Assembly: GCF_022397955.1 (NCBI RefSeq)
Contig: NZ_JAKEUQ010000001.1
Location: 63,647-127,646 of the forward strand
Origin: Vibrio sp. Isolate32
Lineage (GTDB): Bacteria > Pseudomonadota > Gammaproteobacteria > Enterobacterales > Vibrionaceae
Reading direction: 5' to 3'
DNA length: 64,000 nucleotides
Each line of letters opens with the position of its first letter. The first letter of the stretch is position 1. A program made the translations under genes and the position numbers. Under the pieces are notes generated by a model. The model saw only the letters and a list, made by a program, of their open reading frames with translations, was not told the DNA's origin and did no database searches. Below, piece after piece: positions 53,054 through 62,074 of this stretch.

Positions 53054-55171
53054 ATGACGAATAAATCCCTAGTAGAAATTACGGGTAAAGACTCGCAACT
53101 GATCGTTGAACTTGGTGATTTCGCCGAAATACTGCATTGGGGAGTTCCAGTTCGTGGCGATCTAGCGAACTTTCGTGTTTCTCTTCAAAGGCCTGTTCCT
53201 TACGGTCGCCTTGATAATGATGTTGCTATGTCGTTGAGTCCAGAGCTCGGGCGCGGTGTTTTCAGCAGTCCGGCATTGGAAGGACACCGAGATGGGTTGG
53301 ACTGGGCGCCTGTTTTCTCTATTACGGATATTCAACAAACATCATCTAGCCTACTCATTGAGAGTGAAGATGTACGTGCAGGCTTACGTTTAACAACCGA
53401 GTTATGCCTTGATAAACATGATGTTGTGAAATCTCGTCACACCTTAACCAACGTTAAAACCGGCCTTTATCAGGTGAGCCGTCTAGCCAATACTTTGCCA
53501 TTACCAGCAAGAGCTAATGAGTTGATGACGTACTACGGCCGCTGGGTACACGAGTTCCAAACGGTGCGTCAACCCTTACAGCAAGGGGGCTATCAACAAG
53601 AAAATCGTCGCGGACGAACGTCTCATGAACATTATCCAGCGATGGTTGTTGGTACCGCTAACTTCAATGAAATGGCAGGTGATGTGTGGGGTATTCACTT
53701 CGCTTGGAGTGGTAACCACAGACTGCGCGCTGATGTAAAAGCAGACGGTCGTCGCTACGTGCAAGCGGAAGTTATTTATCTACCGGGCGAGATTGCATTG
53801 GATGAAGGTGAAAGCTTAACCACACCTTGGTTGTATGCAAGTTTCAGTTCTGAAGGCCTAAATGGAATGAGTCACCAGTTCCACTCTCATGTGCGCGGTT
53901 CCATCTTGCCAGAGTCTTTCGCACAAAAGCCTCGACCGATCCACCTTAATACATGGGAAGGCATCTATTTTGACCATGATCCTGATTATATTATGTCGAT
54001 GGCTAGCCAAGCCGCGGATATGGGAGTAGAGCGCTTTATCATTGACGATGGTTGGTTCAAAGGGCGCTGTGGAGACAAGACTGCGCTGGGGGATTGGTTC
54101 TTAGATGAAGAAAAGTACCCAAATGGTTTAAAGCCGATCGTTGAACACGTGAATCAACTAGGTATGGAGTTTGGCCTGTGGTTTGAGCCAGAGATGATCA
54201 ACAAAGATTCAGACTTGTATCGAGCTCATCCTGATTGGTTGCTGGCGGTGGGCGGCTATGATCAGCCGACAGGGCGAAATCAATATGTTATCGATCTACA
54301 GAATCAACAGGTATTCGACTTCTTATTTGAGCGTCTTGACCATTTTTTGAGCCAATACAATATCGCTTACATCAAATGGGATATGAACCGAGAAGTTGTA
54401 CAACCTGCACACTTAGGCAGAGCGGCAGCTCACCAACAAACGGCTCGCTATTATGAGTTAGTCGACAAGGTGCGAGCGAAGCATCCAGCGGTCGATATCG
54501 AATCTTGTGCAGCGGGTGGTGGACGCATTGATTTTGAAGTCCTTAAGCGTACGCAACGTTTTTGGGCATCTGATAACAATGACGCTCTGGAAAGACAAAA
54601 AATTCAGCGTGGAATGAGTTACTTTTTTCCGCCAGAGGTGATGGGAAGCCATATCGGAGCAAGCCACTGCCACAGTACTCGTCGTCGCCATAGCATTGAA
54701 TTTCGTGGGCTCACGGCGCTTTTTGGTCACATGGGTATTGAATTAGATCCTGTTAAAGAAGTCGAAGAAGAGAAACAGGGTTTTGAACGCTATATTCGCT
54801 TACATAAGATGTTGCGTCCATTGCTGCATAGCGGGAGAACTTGGCGAGTTCCAACGGACGATAGTGCCCATCAAATCCATGCGGTCGTCTCCGAAGATGT
54901 GTCAGAAGCTGTTGTGATGATTGCACAGTTGGCGATGCCAACCAATTCGTTGAGTGGTCATTTACGCATACCTGGGCTCGATCCACAAAGCTTATACAAG
55001 GTCTCTGTGATTGATAAACCGTCAAACTACGATGATATTGTGAATTATCAACCGCCATGGACAGAGTTTGGCTGTGAATTATCAGGAGCTTGGTGTGCCG
55101 AGGTAGGGCTAACGATGCCGATACTCGATGCAGAAACAGCGATGCTGATTAAGTTTGAGCGTATAGAGTAG
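53054..55171 (+). CDS. Alpha-galactosidase, GH36
   Basis: 705 residues, no signal peptide. N-terminal beta-supersandwich, then a TIM barrel with FIIDDGWFKGRCGD, WFEPEMIN and the nucleophile Asp in YIKWDMNREV. The acid/base Asp is in FWASDNNDALERQKIQRG, and ESCAAGGGRIDFEVL precedes it. This is the RafA/AgaA-type GH36 group acting on melibiose and raffinose-type oligosaccharides in the cytoplasm. Its own terminator follows, then the symporter gene in the same direction with a separate operator, so the two genes are probably separate transcription units in one regulon. Confidence 0.94.
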   Translation: MTNKSLVEITGKDSQLIVELGDFAEILHWGVPVRGDLANFRVSLQRPVPYGRLDNDVAMSLSPELGRGVFSSPALEGHRDGLDWAPVFSITDIQQTSSSLLIESEDVRAGLRLTTELCLDKHDVVKSRHTLTNVKTGLYQVSRLANTLPLPARANELMTYYGRWVHEFQTVRQPLQQGGYQQENRRGRTSHEHYPAMVVGTANFNEMAGDVWGIHFAWSGNHRLRADVKADGRRYVQAEVIYLPGEIALDEGESLTTPWLYASFSSEGLNGMSHQFHSHVRGSILPESFAQKPRPIHLNTWEGIYFDHDPDYIMSMASQAADMGVERFIIDDGWFKGRCGDKTALGDWFLDEEKYPNGLKPIVEHVNQLGMEFGLWFEPEMINKDSDLYRAHPDWLLAVGGYDQPTGRNQYVIDLQNQQVFDFLFERLDHFLSQYNIAYIKWDMNREVVQPAHLGRAAAHQQTARYYELVDKVRAKHPAVDIESCAAGGGRIDFEVLKRTQRFWASDNNDALERQKIQRGMSYFFPPEVMGSHIGASHCHSTRRRHSIEFRGLTALFGHMGIELDPVKEVEEEKQGFERYIRLHKMLRPLLHSGRTWRVPTDDSAHQIHAVVSEDVSEAVVMIAQLAMPTNSLSGHLRIPGLDPQSLYKVSVIDKPSNYDDIVNYQPPWTEFGCELSGAWCAEVGLTMPILDAETAMLIKFERIE

Positions 55172-55198
55172 GTTTTAGCATAGGCTTTATATTTAACG

Positions 55199-55230
55199 AA
55201 CCGCGTAGGAGAAATTACGCGGTTTTTTAT
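55199..55230 (+). terminator. Terminator of alpha-galactosidase
   Basis: AACCGCGTA-GGAGAAAT-TACGCGGTT followed by T5, 27 bp after the stop. Confidence 0.87.
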
Positions 55231-55439
55231 TGACTTTAATAAGCCTTCATGAACTATCCAATAGGTTTGATGTGCCTTTATAGATTGGAGAGCTGTAGGT
55301 ATTCCCACCGTGATACTGAACTATGTAATCGTTCTCATGCGCCACTTCACATCACGAACTGTTTTGAGCACTCTAATTAGCGATATTCTCTATCAATCCG
55401 AGTGTTTTATTGTTCGATCTCTCATTTTAGATATTTCAC

Positions 55440-55453
55440 TGAAAACGTTTCCA
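55440..55453 (+). promoter_or_regulatory. GalR-type operator upstream of the symporter gene
   Basis: TGAAAACGTTTCCA. Its CG centre lies exactly 20 bp before TGATCACAG (55466-55474), as in the alpha-galactosidase promoter. Confidence 0.77.
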
Positions 55454-55644
55454 TTGGGTGGTTGTTGATCACAGTATCTGTTCGTTGGAATAGTTACATT
55501 AGCGTCGGACTTGATACTTGAGTGTTTTAAGAAGCGACCACAGAGTGGCTCTAAAACAGAACTGAGTGGATAAATTATTATAAATAAAAGGTAAGCGTTT
55601 CAACGTCTGTTAGGAGATGAAGTTACGCGCCTGAAGGAAATACT

Positions 55645-57018
55645 ATGTCTGATCAAATTACTCTACAAACCAAATTATCGTATGGACTTGGGGCTTTAGG
55701 TAAAGACTTTGCCTGTGCTCCGATCTACATCTTCTTGATGTTCTATTTTACGGACGTTGCTGGGCTTTCAGCTGCGTTCGTGGGTACCATCTTTTTAGCC
55801 GCTCGTATTGTTGATGCGGTAACCGATCCAATGATGGGGGTGATTGTTGATAATACCCGCTCTAAGTTTGGTAAATTCCGACCTTGGATTGTGATTGGTA
55901 CTCTATTAAATGCGGTAGTGCTCGTTGGTCTTTTCAGTACGCACATGTTCGAAGGCACTACGTTATACATTTATGCAGCTGCTGCCTATATCCTATGGGG
56001 TCTTACGTACACTATTATGGATATTCCATACTGGTCTATGATTCCTGCACTATCGAGCTCTCGTCAAGAACGTGAAAAGCTTGTTGTCTGGCCACGATTG
56101 TTTGCTAGCTTGGCTTGGTTTATTACGGGTACTTACGGGTTACACATTGTCGGTAAACTAGGTGATGGTGACCAAGGACAAGGTTTCTTCAACGTTGCTA
56201 TATTGATTGCTGTTCTATTCGTGATGAGTGCATTCTTGATTGCTCGCAACGTAAAAGAAAAATCTGCACCAGCAAATGCGAAACCAGCTGAGCGTTTCAG
56301 CTTTAAAGATGTGCTGGTTATCATTGGTAAGAATGACCAACTAAAAGCACTTATTGGTACCGTATTGTCGTTCCAAATAGCAAACTTGCTGGTTGGTGGC
56401 TTTGCGATTTACTACTTCTCGTACGCTTTAGGCAATGCTGATTTGTTCCCCGTTTATATGATGGTGGCAGGTATCGCTGAAGTTGCAGGCGTATTCTTGT
56501 TCCCTCGTATTGCATCAGTGTTACCACGTAAGCATTTATGGGTTATGGCTTGTGGCTTCCCAGTGCTGTCTTGCATCACTCTACTTATCATGGGCTTTAT
56601 CGCTCCAGGTAACGCGATTCTAATCGGTATCGCAGGTGCTGCAATCAAGTTTGGTGTGGGTGTCGCTAACGCACTGCAAACCGTAATGCTTGCTGATGTT
56701 GTTGATTACGGTGAACACAAAACAGGTCGTCGCAGTGAGAGTGTTATCTTCTCTGTTCAAACGATGCTTGTGAAGTTTGCAGGCGCGGCTGGTGGTTTTA
56801 TTGTTGGTATGGGCTTGTCTGTGGTCGGTTATGTACCAAACGTGGAACAGTCTGACAGCACTATCATGGGGCTGCAGTTTATGATGGTAGGTTTACCAGC
56901 GATTCTAATGGCGGTAAGTGCTCTGGTTTATAAGCGCTACTACCACCTGCATGAAGGGTTTGATAAAGACCAAGCGGGTAAAGAGACTCAGACGAATGTT
57001 GTTACAGCAGAAGCATAA
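55645..57018 (+). CDS. MelB-type galactoside:cation symporter (GPH family)
   Basis: 457 residues with 12 membrane segments. The GPH/MelB signature is seen: KLSYGLGALGKDFACAPIYIFLMFYFTDVAGLS at the N-terminus, ARIVDAVTDPMMGVIVDNTRSKFGKFRPWI (cation-site aspartates and loop 2-3), IMDIPYWSMIPALS, and YGEHKTGRRSESVIFSVQTM near the C-terminus. It would import melibiose or other galactosides with Na+ or H+ and supply the alpha- and beta-galactosidases next door. Its own operator lies about 190 bp upstream. Confidence 0.92.
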   Translation: MSDQITLQTKLSYGLGALGKDFACAPIYIFLMFYFTDVAGLSAAFVGTIFLAARIVDAVTDPMMGVIVDNTRSKFGKFRPWIVIGTLLNAVVLVGLFSTHMFEGTTLYIYAAAAYILWGLTYTIMDIPYWSMIPALSSSRQEREKLVVWPRLFASLAWFITGTYGLHIVGKLGDGDQGQGFFNVAILIAVLFVMSAFLIARNVKEKSAPANAKPAERFSFKDVLVIIGKNDQLKALIGTVLSFQIANLLVGGFAIYYFSYALGNADLFPVYMMVAGIAEVAGVFLFPRIASVLPRKHLWVMACGFPVLSCITLLIMGFIAPGNAILIGIAGAAIKFGVGVANALQTVMLADVVDYGEHKTGRRSESVIFSVQTMLVKFAGAAGGFIVGMGLSVVGYVPNVEQSDSTIMGLQFMMVGLPAILMAVSALVYKRYYHLHEGFDKDQAGKETQTNVVTAEA

Positions 57019-57070
57019 CCGCTAAAACGATGTCTAATCTAGAATAACGCTCAGTTTAGTCACTAAGCCC

Positions 57071-57097
57071 AAACGCCTCCTTGTGAGGCGTTTTTTA
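57071..57097 (+). terminator. Terminator of the symporter gene
   Basis: AACGCCTC-CTTGT-GAGGCGTT followed by T-run, about 55 bp after the stop. Confidence 0.87.
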
Positions 57098-57150
57098 TGG
57101 ATGTTAGCTAATCAAAGCTGTGTGTGTAGAGTTTTTGTTTCGACTAAAAC

Positions 57151-57182
57151 GCAAAAAGCCGCATCGAGTGATGCGGCTTCTT
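57151..57182 (-). terminator. Terminator-like hairpin downstream of the tRNA-Asn region
   Basis: AAGCCGCATC-GAGT-GATGCGGCTT with T5 on the minus strand. It lies past the tRNA-Asn terminator, as if ending a second tRNA transcript that no longer exists. Confidence 0.65.
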
Positions 57183-57184
57183 TA

Positions 57185-57215
57185 AATTTTGCCCACTTGT
57201 CGAGACTTGAACGCG
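57185..57215 (-). pseudogene. Possible tRNA 3'-end remnant
   Basis: On the minus strand GCGTTCAAGTCTCGACAAG then TGGGC resembles the T-arm and acceptor end of a tRNA (TTCAAGTC is a typical T-loop), followed by the hairpin at 57151. No D-arm or anticodon arm can be built upstream and the stem does not pair. It may be decay of a second gene in a tRNA array or an old attachment site. Confidence 0.35.
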
Positions 57216-57283
57216 GGCGGGTAGGGCGGTCCGACGATTCAGGTGTGACAATAACTTGGAACAAGTTAGTCGCAGTTATATAC

Positions 57284-57316
57284 GAAAAAAGCCCAATCTT
57301 TCGATTGAGCTTTTTC
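57284..57316 (-). terminator. Terminator of tRNA-Asn
   Basis: AAAGCTCAATC-GAAA-GATTGGGCTTTTTT on the minus strand, 9 bp beyond the CCA end; one internal mismatch. Confidence 0.78.
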
Positions 57317-57324
57317 CTAGAATT

Positions 57325-57400
57325 TGGCTCCCCCTGCGGGACTCGAACCTGCGACATACGGATTAACAGTCCGCCGTTCTACCAACTGAACTAAGGGGGA
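57325..57400 (-). tRNA. tRNA-Asn (anticodon GUU)
   Basis: 76 nt with encoded CCA. Minus strand: TCCCCCTTAGTTCAGTTGG, anticodon arm GCGGACTGTTAATCCGT (anticodon GTT), T-arm GCAGGTTCGAGTCCTGC, acceptor AGGGGGA then discriminator G and CCA. Nearly identical core to E. coli tRNA-Asn. Confidence 0.97.
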
Positions 57401-57522
57401 GTTGCTTGTTAGCCATGCGAATTTTAATAATTGTCAGAATTTCTGTCAATGAAAAATAGCAGAAAAAAATAAGATAAAAAACTTTACTTTCTTGAACACC
57501 TTATTGGATTTAGCTTTGCTTT

Positions 57523-57549
57523 ACTTATCCACCAAAATTGTGGATAAGT
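57523..57549. promoter_or_regulatory. Inverted pair of DnaA boxes upstream of uvrB
   Basis: Perfect 10-bp arms ACTTATCCAC and GTGGATAAGT around a 7-nt spacer. The right arm reads TTATCCACA on the minus strand, an exact DnaA box; the left arm reads TTATCCACC, one mismatch. It is about 360 bp before the uvrB start; a DnaA box near the uvrB promoter has been described in E. coli. Confidence 0.65.
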
Positions 57550-57880
57550 GTGTGTGCGAAACTTTAACAACAATAATTAGGGTAGACCTGAAAATGTAAA
57601 AATTATAGCTAAGATGATGTATTTAAAGGAATGGTGCCAAAAAATCAAGATTGTATAACTTTTGTAGATTATAAAGCGAACAGTAAAATAAGCGATATTT
57701 TTAGATTTTTTGGGGAAAAGTAGTGGATTAAAAATCGAGTAATTTAGCTAAAGATATCTTGCAGGGGCACGCATGATAGCAAGTTCTAAGAATAAAAGCT
57801 AGAGCTGAAATCTAATCTTAAGATTCATTATTTCTAGATAATAGTTGCAACGACACTCCACCTAGAGTGACAATGACCTG

Positions 57881-57896
57881 ATTAAAAAACCAGTAT
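57881..57896 (+). promoter_or_regulatory. Weak LexA-like box before uvrB
   Basis: CTGATTAAAAAACCAG keeps the CTG-N10-CAG frame of the SOS box but lacks the inner T and A of CTGT-N8-ACAG. It lies 15 bp before the start codon. Low confidence. Confidence 0.25.
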
Positions 57897-57910
57897 GGAA
57901 ATGGCGACCT

Positions 57911-59941
57911 ATGAGCAAACTCTTTGACTTGGTATCGGACTATAGCCCGTCCGGTGACCAGCCGACGGCGATAACCAAATTACTAGATGGGCTAGATTCT
58001 GGTTTGGCACATCAAACTCTATTAGGGGTAACGGGCTCTGGTAAAACCTTTACCCTTGCCAACGTCATTTCCCAATCTCAAAGACCTGCAATTTTATTAG
58101 CGCCGAATAAGACGTTGGCTGCTCAACTCTATGGTGAAATGAAGTCTTTCTTCCCAAATAACGCTGTCGAGTATTTCGTTTCTTACTATGACTATTACCA
58201 GCCGGAAGCTTATGTTCCAACCACGGATACATTTATTGAGAAAGATGCTTCTGTAAACGCTCATATTGAACAAATGAGGCTCTCTGCGACCAAAGCCCTA
58301 TTAGAAAGAAAAGACGCCATAATCGTTGCGTCCGTTTCTGCTATCTATGGTCTGGGTGATCCTAAGTCTTATTTGAAAATGATGCTTCACTTGAGCCGTG
58401 GAGAGATCATGGATCAGCGCGATATCTTGCGTCGTTTGGCCGAACTTCAATATTCTAGAAACGATGTAGCATTTGAGCGTGGTCAGTTCCGTGTTCGTGG
58501 TGAAGTGATTGATATATTCCCTGCTGAATCTGACCAAGACGCAGTACGAATCGAGATGTTTGATGATGAAGTCGACTGTATCAGCATCTTCGACCCGCTA
58601 ACTGGCGCAATTAAACAAAGAGATTTGCCACGCTTTACGGTATATCCAAAGACTCACTACGTGACACCGAGAGAAAAAATCCTTGAGGCGATTGAGAACA
58701 TCAAGGATGAACTGCGCGATCGTGCTCAATACTTAAAAGACAACAACAAGCTTTTGGAAGAGCAACGTATTTCTCAGAGAACTCAATTTGATATCGAGAT
58801 GATGACGGAGCTTGGTTTCTGTTCTGGTATCGAAAACTATTCACGATACTTGAGTGGCCGTGCGGAAGGGGAAGCGCCTCCAACGTTATTTGACTACCTG
58901 CCTGACGATGGTCTGCTGATCATCGATGAGTCACACGTGACTGTGCCGCAAATCGGTGCGATGTATAAAGGTGACCGTTCTCGTAAAGAAACATTGGTTG
59001 AGTTTGGTTTCAGGCTACCTTCGGCATTGGATAATCGTCCAATGAAGTTTGAAGAATTTGAGTCTATAGCCCCGCAAACGATTTTTGTGTCGGCAACGCC
59101 AGGCAATTACGAAATCGAAAAATCAGACGGTGATATTGCTGATCAAGTGGTGCGTCCTACTGGTCTGTTAGATCCAATTATTGAAGTAAGACCCGTCGCG
59201 ACTCAGGTTGATGACTTGCTGTCTGAGATCAGAATCCGTTCAGTGAAAGAAGAGCGCGTGTTGGTCACAACATTGACTAAGAGAATGGCGGAAGACTTAA
59301 CCGAATATCTAAGTGAGCACGGCATTAAAGTGCGTTACTTGCACTCGGATATTGATACCGTTGAGCGTGTCGAGATCATACGAGACCTACGTTTGGGCGA
59401 GTTCGACGTGTTAGTGGGTATTAACTTACTTCGCGAAGGCTTGGATATGCCGGAAGTGTCGCTGGTGGCGATTCTTGATGCAGACAAAGAGGGCTTCTTG
59501 CGTTCTGAGCGCTCTCTGATCCAAACCATTGGTCGTGCCGCGCGTAACCTTGAAGGTAAAGCGATCTTATATGGTGACTCGATTACTAAGTCGATGAGAA
59601 AGGCGATTGATGAAACGGATCGTCGTCGTCAGAGACAGCAGGCCTACAACGAAGAGCAATGCATCACGCCGCAAGCTTTGAAACGTAATATCAAAGACAT
59701 TATGGAACTGGGTGATATCACCAAGTCGAAACAGCAGCGTCAATCTAAGCAAGTCCCATTATCTAAGGTGGCTGAGTCTTCAGAAAGTTATGCCGTGCTT
59801 ACGCCACAACAGCTTGATAAAGAGATCAGTAAGCTAGAAGCAGCGATGTATCAGCATGCTCAGAACCTGGAATTTGAATTAGCGGCACAGAAACGTAATG
59901 AAATTGAGCAGCTAAGAAAGCAATTTATTACTAATAGCTAA
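57911..59941 (+). CDS. uvrB: Excinuclease ABC subunit B
   Basis: 676-residue UvrB. Walker [13 protein letters not shown] (about 39-46), the beta-hairpin [16 protein letters not shown]-like motif [13 protein letters not shown], helicase motif [16 protein letters not shown] and QTIGRAARN, and a C-terminal UVR domain ([25 protein letters not shown]) for UvrC binding. It loads at DNA damage with UvrA and prepares incision. Full length. SOS control is usual for the family, but only a weak LexA-like box is visible at 57881-57896. Confidence 0.98.
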   Translation: MSKLFDLVSDYSPSGDQPTAITKLLDGLDSGLAHQTLLGVTGSGKTFTLANVISQSQRPAILLAPNKTLAAQLYGEMKSFFPNNAVEYFVSYYDYYQPEAYVPTTDTFIEKDASVNAHIEQMRLSATKALLERKDAIIVASVSAIYGLGDPKSYLKMMLHLSRGEIMDQRDILRRLAELQYSRNDVAFERGQFRVRGEVIDIFPAESDQDAVRIEMFDDEVDCISIFDPLTGAIKQRDLPRFTVYPKTHYVTPREKILEAIENIKDELRDRAQYLKDNNKLLEEQRISQRTQFDIEMMTELGFCSGIENYSRYLSGRAEGEAPPTLFDYLPDDGLLIIDESHVTVPQIGAMYKGDRSRKETLVEFGFRLPSALDNRPMKFEEFESIAPQTIFVSATPGNYEIEKSDGDIADQVVRPTGLLDPIIEVRPVATQVDDLLSEIRIRSVKEERVLVTTLTKRMAEDLTEYLSEHGIKVRYLHSDIDTVERVEIIRDLRLGEFDVLVGINLLREGLDMPEVSLVAILDADKEGFLRSERSLIQTIGRAARNLEGKAILYGDSITKSMRKAIDETDRRRQRQQAYNEEQCITPQALKRNIKDIMELGDITKSKQQRQSKQVPLSKVAESSESYAVLTPQQLDKEISKLEAAMYQHAQNLEFELAAQKRNEIEQLRKQFITNS

Positions 59942-60001
59942 TCTCACGTTTTACTCAAGAATTTGATTCCCTCAAGACAAAAACTGAGAGTGTTCCAGAC
60001 A

Positions 60002-60093
60002 GAAAAACAGCCAGTAGTAAATTTTCTACTGGCTTACGTTTGTGAACACTCTATTCACTAACAACGTCAGTTGGCTAGGTGACCCGAAGGCCG
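60002..60093 (-). ncRNA. qrr1: Quorum-regulatory small RNA Qrr1
   Basis: The minus strand carries the Qrr core GTCACCTAGCCAACTGACG followed directly by TTGTTAGTGAA (60054-60083), the segment that base-pairs luxR-type and other mRNAs with Hfq. The 3' end is a terminator with a 9-bp stem (AGCCAGTAG/CTACTGGCT, 60009-60034) and GTTTTTC. Upstream is a sigma-54 promoter. Length is about 92 nt, with the start estimated from the promoter. The 5' stem-loop region (CGGCCTTCGGGTC) is short, as in V. harveyi Qrr1, which lacks about nine bases compared with Qrr2-5. Lies between uvrB and divergent luxO, the known position of qrr1. Confidence 0.93.
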
Positions 60094-60103
60094 TTTAAAC
60101 TTC

Positions 60104-60119
60104 TGCATCGTTCGTGCCA
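60104..60119 (-). promoter_or_regulatory. Sigma-54 promoter of qrr1
   Basis: Minus-strand TGGCACGAACGATGCA shows the -24 GG and -12 GC with exactly 10 bp between them. Activation by phosphorylated LuxO is expected. Confidence 0.88.
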
Positions 60120-60182
60120 TATAGATAAAGCATTGATTGTTTGAAGTAAGTAAAAAAACACACTACAAATATGGTGGCTAAT

Positions 60183-60195
60183 TTGCATAATGCAA
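60183..60195. promoter_or_regulatory. LuxO-type binding palindrome
   Basis: TTGCATAATGCAA is a perfect palindrome matching the reported LuxO site TTGCA-n3-TGCAA. It lies about 90-100 bp upstream of the estimated qrr1 start and about 50 bp upstream of luxO. A partial second site (TGCAA at 60221-60225) is closer to luxO. It suits activation of qrr1 and autorepression of luxO. Confidence 0.8.
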
Positions 60196-60243
60196 AGCGG
60201 AATGCGACTATAATAATAAATGCAAATTATAAATGGCTAGGAT

Positions 60244-61632
60244 ATGCAATCAAAAACGCTAGATAACAAATCGAAGTATTTGTTGATGGTAGAGGATACC
60301 GCTTCGGTAGCAGCTTTATATCGCTCGTATCTTACACCGCTCGAAATTGATATCAACATTGTTGGCACTGGCCGCGATGCAATCGAGAGTTTGAATCATC
60401 GAATCCCAGACCTTATTTTATTAGATCTACGTCTGCCTGATATGACGGGTATGGACGTGCTATTTGCTGTAAAACAAAAGTACCCTGAAGTTCCGGTTAT
60501 CTTCATGACGGCTCACGGCTCTATAGATACCGCCGTAGAGGCGATGCGTCATGGTTCTCAAGATTTCCTTATCAAACCGTGTGAAGCCGACCGACTCCGT
60601 ATTACGGTGAATAATGCGATCCGCAAAGCCACCAAGCTTAAAAACAGCTCGGAACACCCGGGAAACCAGAATTACCAAGGTTTCATCGGCAGTAGCCAAA
60701 CTATGCAGCAGGTGTATCGAACTATTGATTCTGCCGCATCAAGTAAAGCGAGTATTTTCATTACGGGTGAAAGTGGCACCGGTAAAGAGGTGTGTGCAGA
60801 AGCTATTCACGCCGCGAGTAAGCGTGGTGATAAGCCGTTTATCGCTATTAACTGTGCTGCGATTCCCAAGGACTTGATTGAAAGTGAACTGTTTGGTCAC
60901 GTGAAAGGGGCATTTACAGGGGCGGCAACAGATCGTCAAGGCGCTGCTGAACTGGCTGATGGAGGCACGTTGTTCCTTGATGAGCTCTGTGAAATGGACC
61001 TTGAGTTGCAAACCAAGCTTTTGCGCTTTATCCAGACAGGTACCTTCCAAAAAGTTGGTTCGTCTAAGATGAAGAGCGTAGATGTTCGCTTTGTTTGTGC
61101 GACCAACCGTGACCCATGGAAAGAAGTACAAGAAGGGCGCTTTAGAGAAGATTTATACTATCGTTTGTATGTAATTCCTCTGCACTTGCCGCCATTGCGT
61201 GAGCGTGGTGAAGATGTTATTGAGATTGCTTACTCGTTACTAGGCTATATGTCGGTTGAGGAGGGGAAGGCGTTTGTTCGTTTTGCTCAGGAAGTACTTG
61301 ATCGCTTTAATCAATATGAGTGGCCTGGGAATGTGCGTCAACTACAAAACGTATTACGGAACGTGGTGGTATTGAATAATGGCAAAGAGATTACTCTTAA
61401 CATGCTTCCGCCACCATTGAACCAGCCGATTGAAAACAGTCTGCGCTTGAAAGAGAAGCAGAACGAAGACATCACGGTAAAAGATATTTTCCCATTGTGG
61501 ATCACTGAGAAGACGGCTATCGAACAGGCCATTAAAGCGTGTGACGGCAACATTCCGCGAGCAGCAGGTTTCTTAGATGTGAGTCCTTCGACTATATACC
61601 GCAAGTTACAAACGTGGAATGCGAAGCAGTAA
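60244..61632 (+). CDS. luxO: Quorum-sensing sigma-54 response regulator LuxO
   Basis: 462 residues. Receiver domain (1-125) with phospho-acceptor Asp61 in [13 protein letters not shown] (equivalent to V. harveyi Asp47, whose numbering starts at the ATG here at 60286, MVEDTAS). AAA+ domain with [11 protein letters not shown], the sigma-54 contact GAFTGA ([13 protein letters not shown]) and [11 protein letters not shown]. Fis-type HTH at the C-terminus ([21 protein letters not shown]). At low cell density phospho-LuxO activates the qrr genes. I keep the 60244 start because it retains the first beta strand of the receiver. It is divergent from qrr1 and 24 bp upstream of luxU. Confidence 0.97.
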   Translation: MQSKTLDNKSKYLLMVEDTASVAALYRSYLTPLEIDINIVGTGRDAIESLNHRIPDLILLDLRLPDMTGMDVLFAVKQKYPEVPVIFMTAHGSIDTAVEAMRHGSQDFLIKPCEADRLRITVNNAIRKATKLKNSSEHPGNQNYQGFIGSSQTMQQVYRTIDSAASSKASIFITGESGTGKEVCAEAIHAASKRGDKPFIAINCAAIPKDLIESELFGHVKGAFTGAATDRQGAAELADGGTLFLDELCEMDLELQTKLLRFIQTGTFQKVGSSKMKSVDVRFVCATNRDPWKEVQEGRFREDLYYRLYVIPLHLPPLRERGEDVIEIAYSLLGYMSVEEGKAFVRFAQEVLDRFNQYEWPGNVRQLQNVLRNVVVLNNGKEITLNMLPPPLNQPIENSLRLKEKQNEDITVKDIFPLWITEKTAIEQAIKACDGNIPRAAGFLDVSPSTIYRKLQTWNAKQ

Positions 61633-61656
61633 TCACTCAACAATAAGAAAATCATA

Positions 61657-62001
61657 ATGACGAAAGTACTAAATCAGAAAAAAGTGGATGAGCTTGCCGG
61701 CGAAATTGGGCAAGAGAATGTCCCGGTTTTATTAGAGATTTTTTTAGGTGAGTTGAAAGGCTACTATGAACATCTAGAGACAAATAAAGAATCGGATACA
61801 TCTAAGTATTTGGCCGATATCAGTCATGCACTCAAGAGCAGCGCAGCGAGCTTTGGTGCAGATTCACTGTGTAGTTTTGCGATTGGCTTAGACGCAAAAG
61901 TGAAGCAAGCCTTACCCGTGACAGAGGTTGATTTTCAAGATATGCAAGAATTACTGTTATCAACGTACACTGAATATCAGCGGTTGATGACGGATCTCTA
62001 A
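61657..62001 (+). CDS. luxU: Quorum-sensing phosphorelay protein LuxU
   Basis: 114-residue monodomain Hpt protein; the phospho-accepting His57 is in [19 protein letters not shown] (His58 in V. harveyi). It receives phosphate from LuxN/LuxQ/CqsS-type hybrid kinases and passes it to LuxO. It lies 24 bp after luxO, in one operon, and ends at a strong terminator. Confidence 0.96.
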   Translation: MTKVLNQKKVDELAGEIGQENVPVLLEIFLGELKGYYEHLETNKESDTSKYLADISHALKSSAASFGADSLCSFAIGLDAKVKQALPVTEVDFQDMQELLLSTYTEYQRLMTDL

Positions 62002-62023
62002 ACGGCGAGCTATTACTGAGATT

Positions 62024-62050
62024 AAAAAGGAGCGTGGTGCTCCTTTTTTG
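62024..62050 (+). terminator. Terminator of luxOU
   Basis: AAGGAGC-GTGGT-GCTCCTT followed by T6; A's on the left let it also act on the YvcK gene from the other side. Confidence 0.88.
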
Positions 62051-62074
62051 TTTTCTGTGGTTTTAAGTTATGGC

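Larger units (their letters stand above)
55172..55644. other. Alpha-galactosidase to symporter gap
   Basis: 473 bp containing the terminator at 55199, an operator at 55440, the TGATCACAG element at 55466 and a weaker operator-like sequence near 55591-55604 (GTAAGCGTTTCAAC). No ORF is convincing. Confidence 0.6.
57401..57910. other. tRNA-Asn to uvrB gap
   Basis: 510 bp, markedly AT-rich, with the tRNA-Asn promoter, the inverted DnaA-box pair at 57523-57549 and the uvrB promoter. A weak LexA-like sequence lies at 57881-57896. No ORF is supported. Confidence 0.6.
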
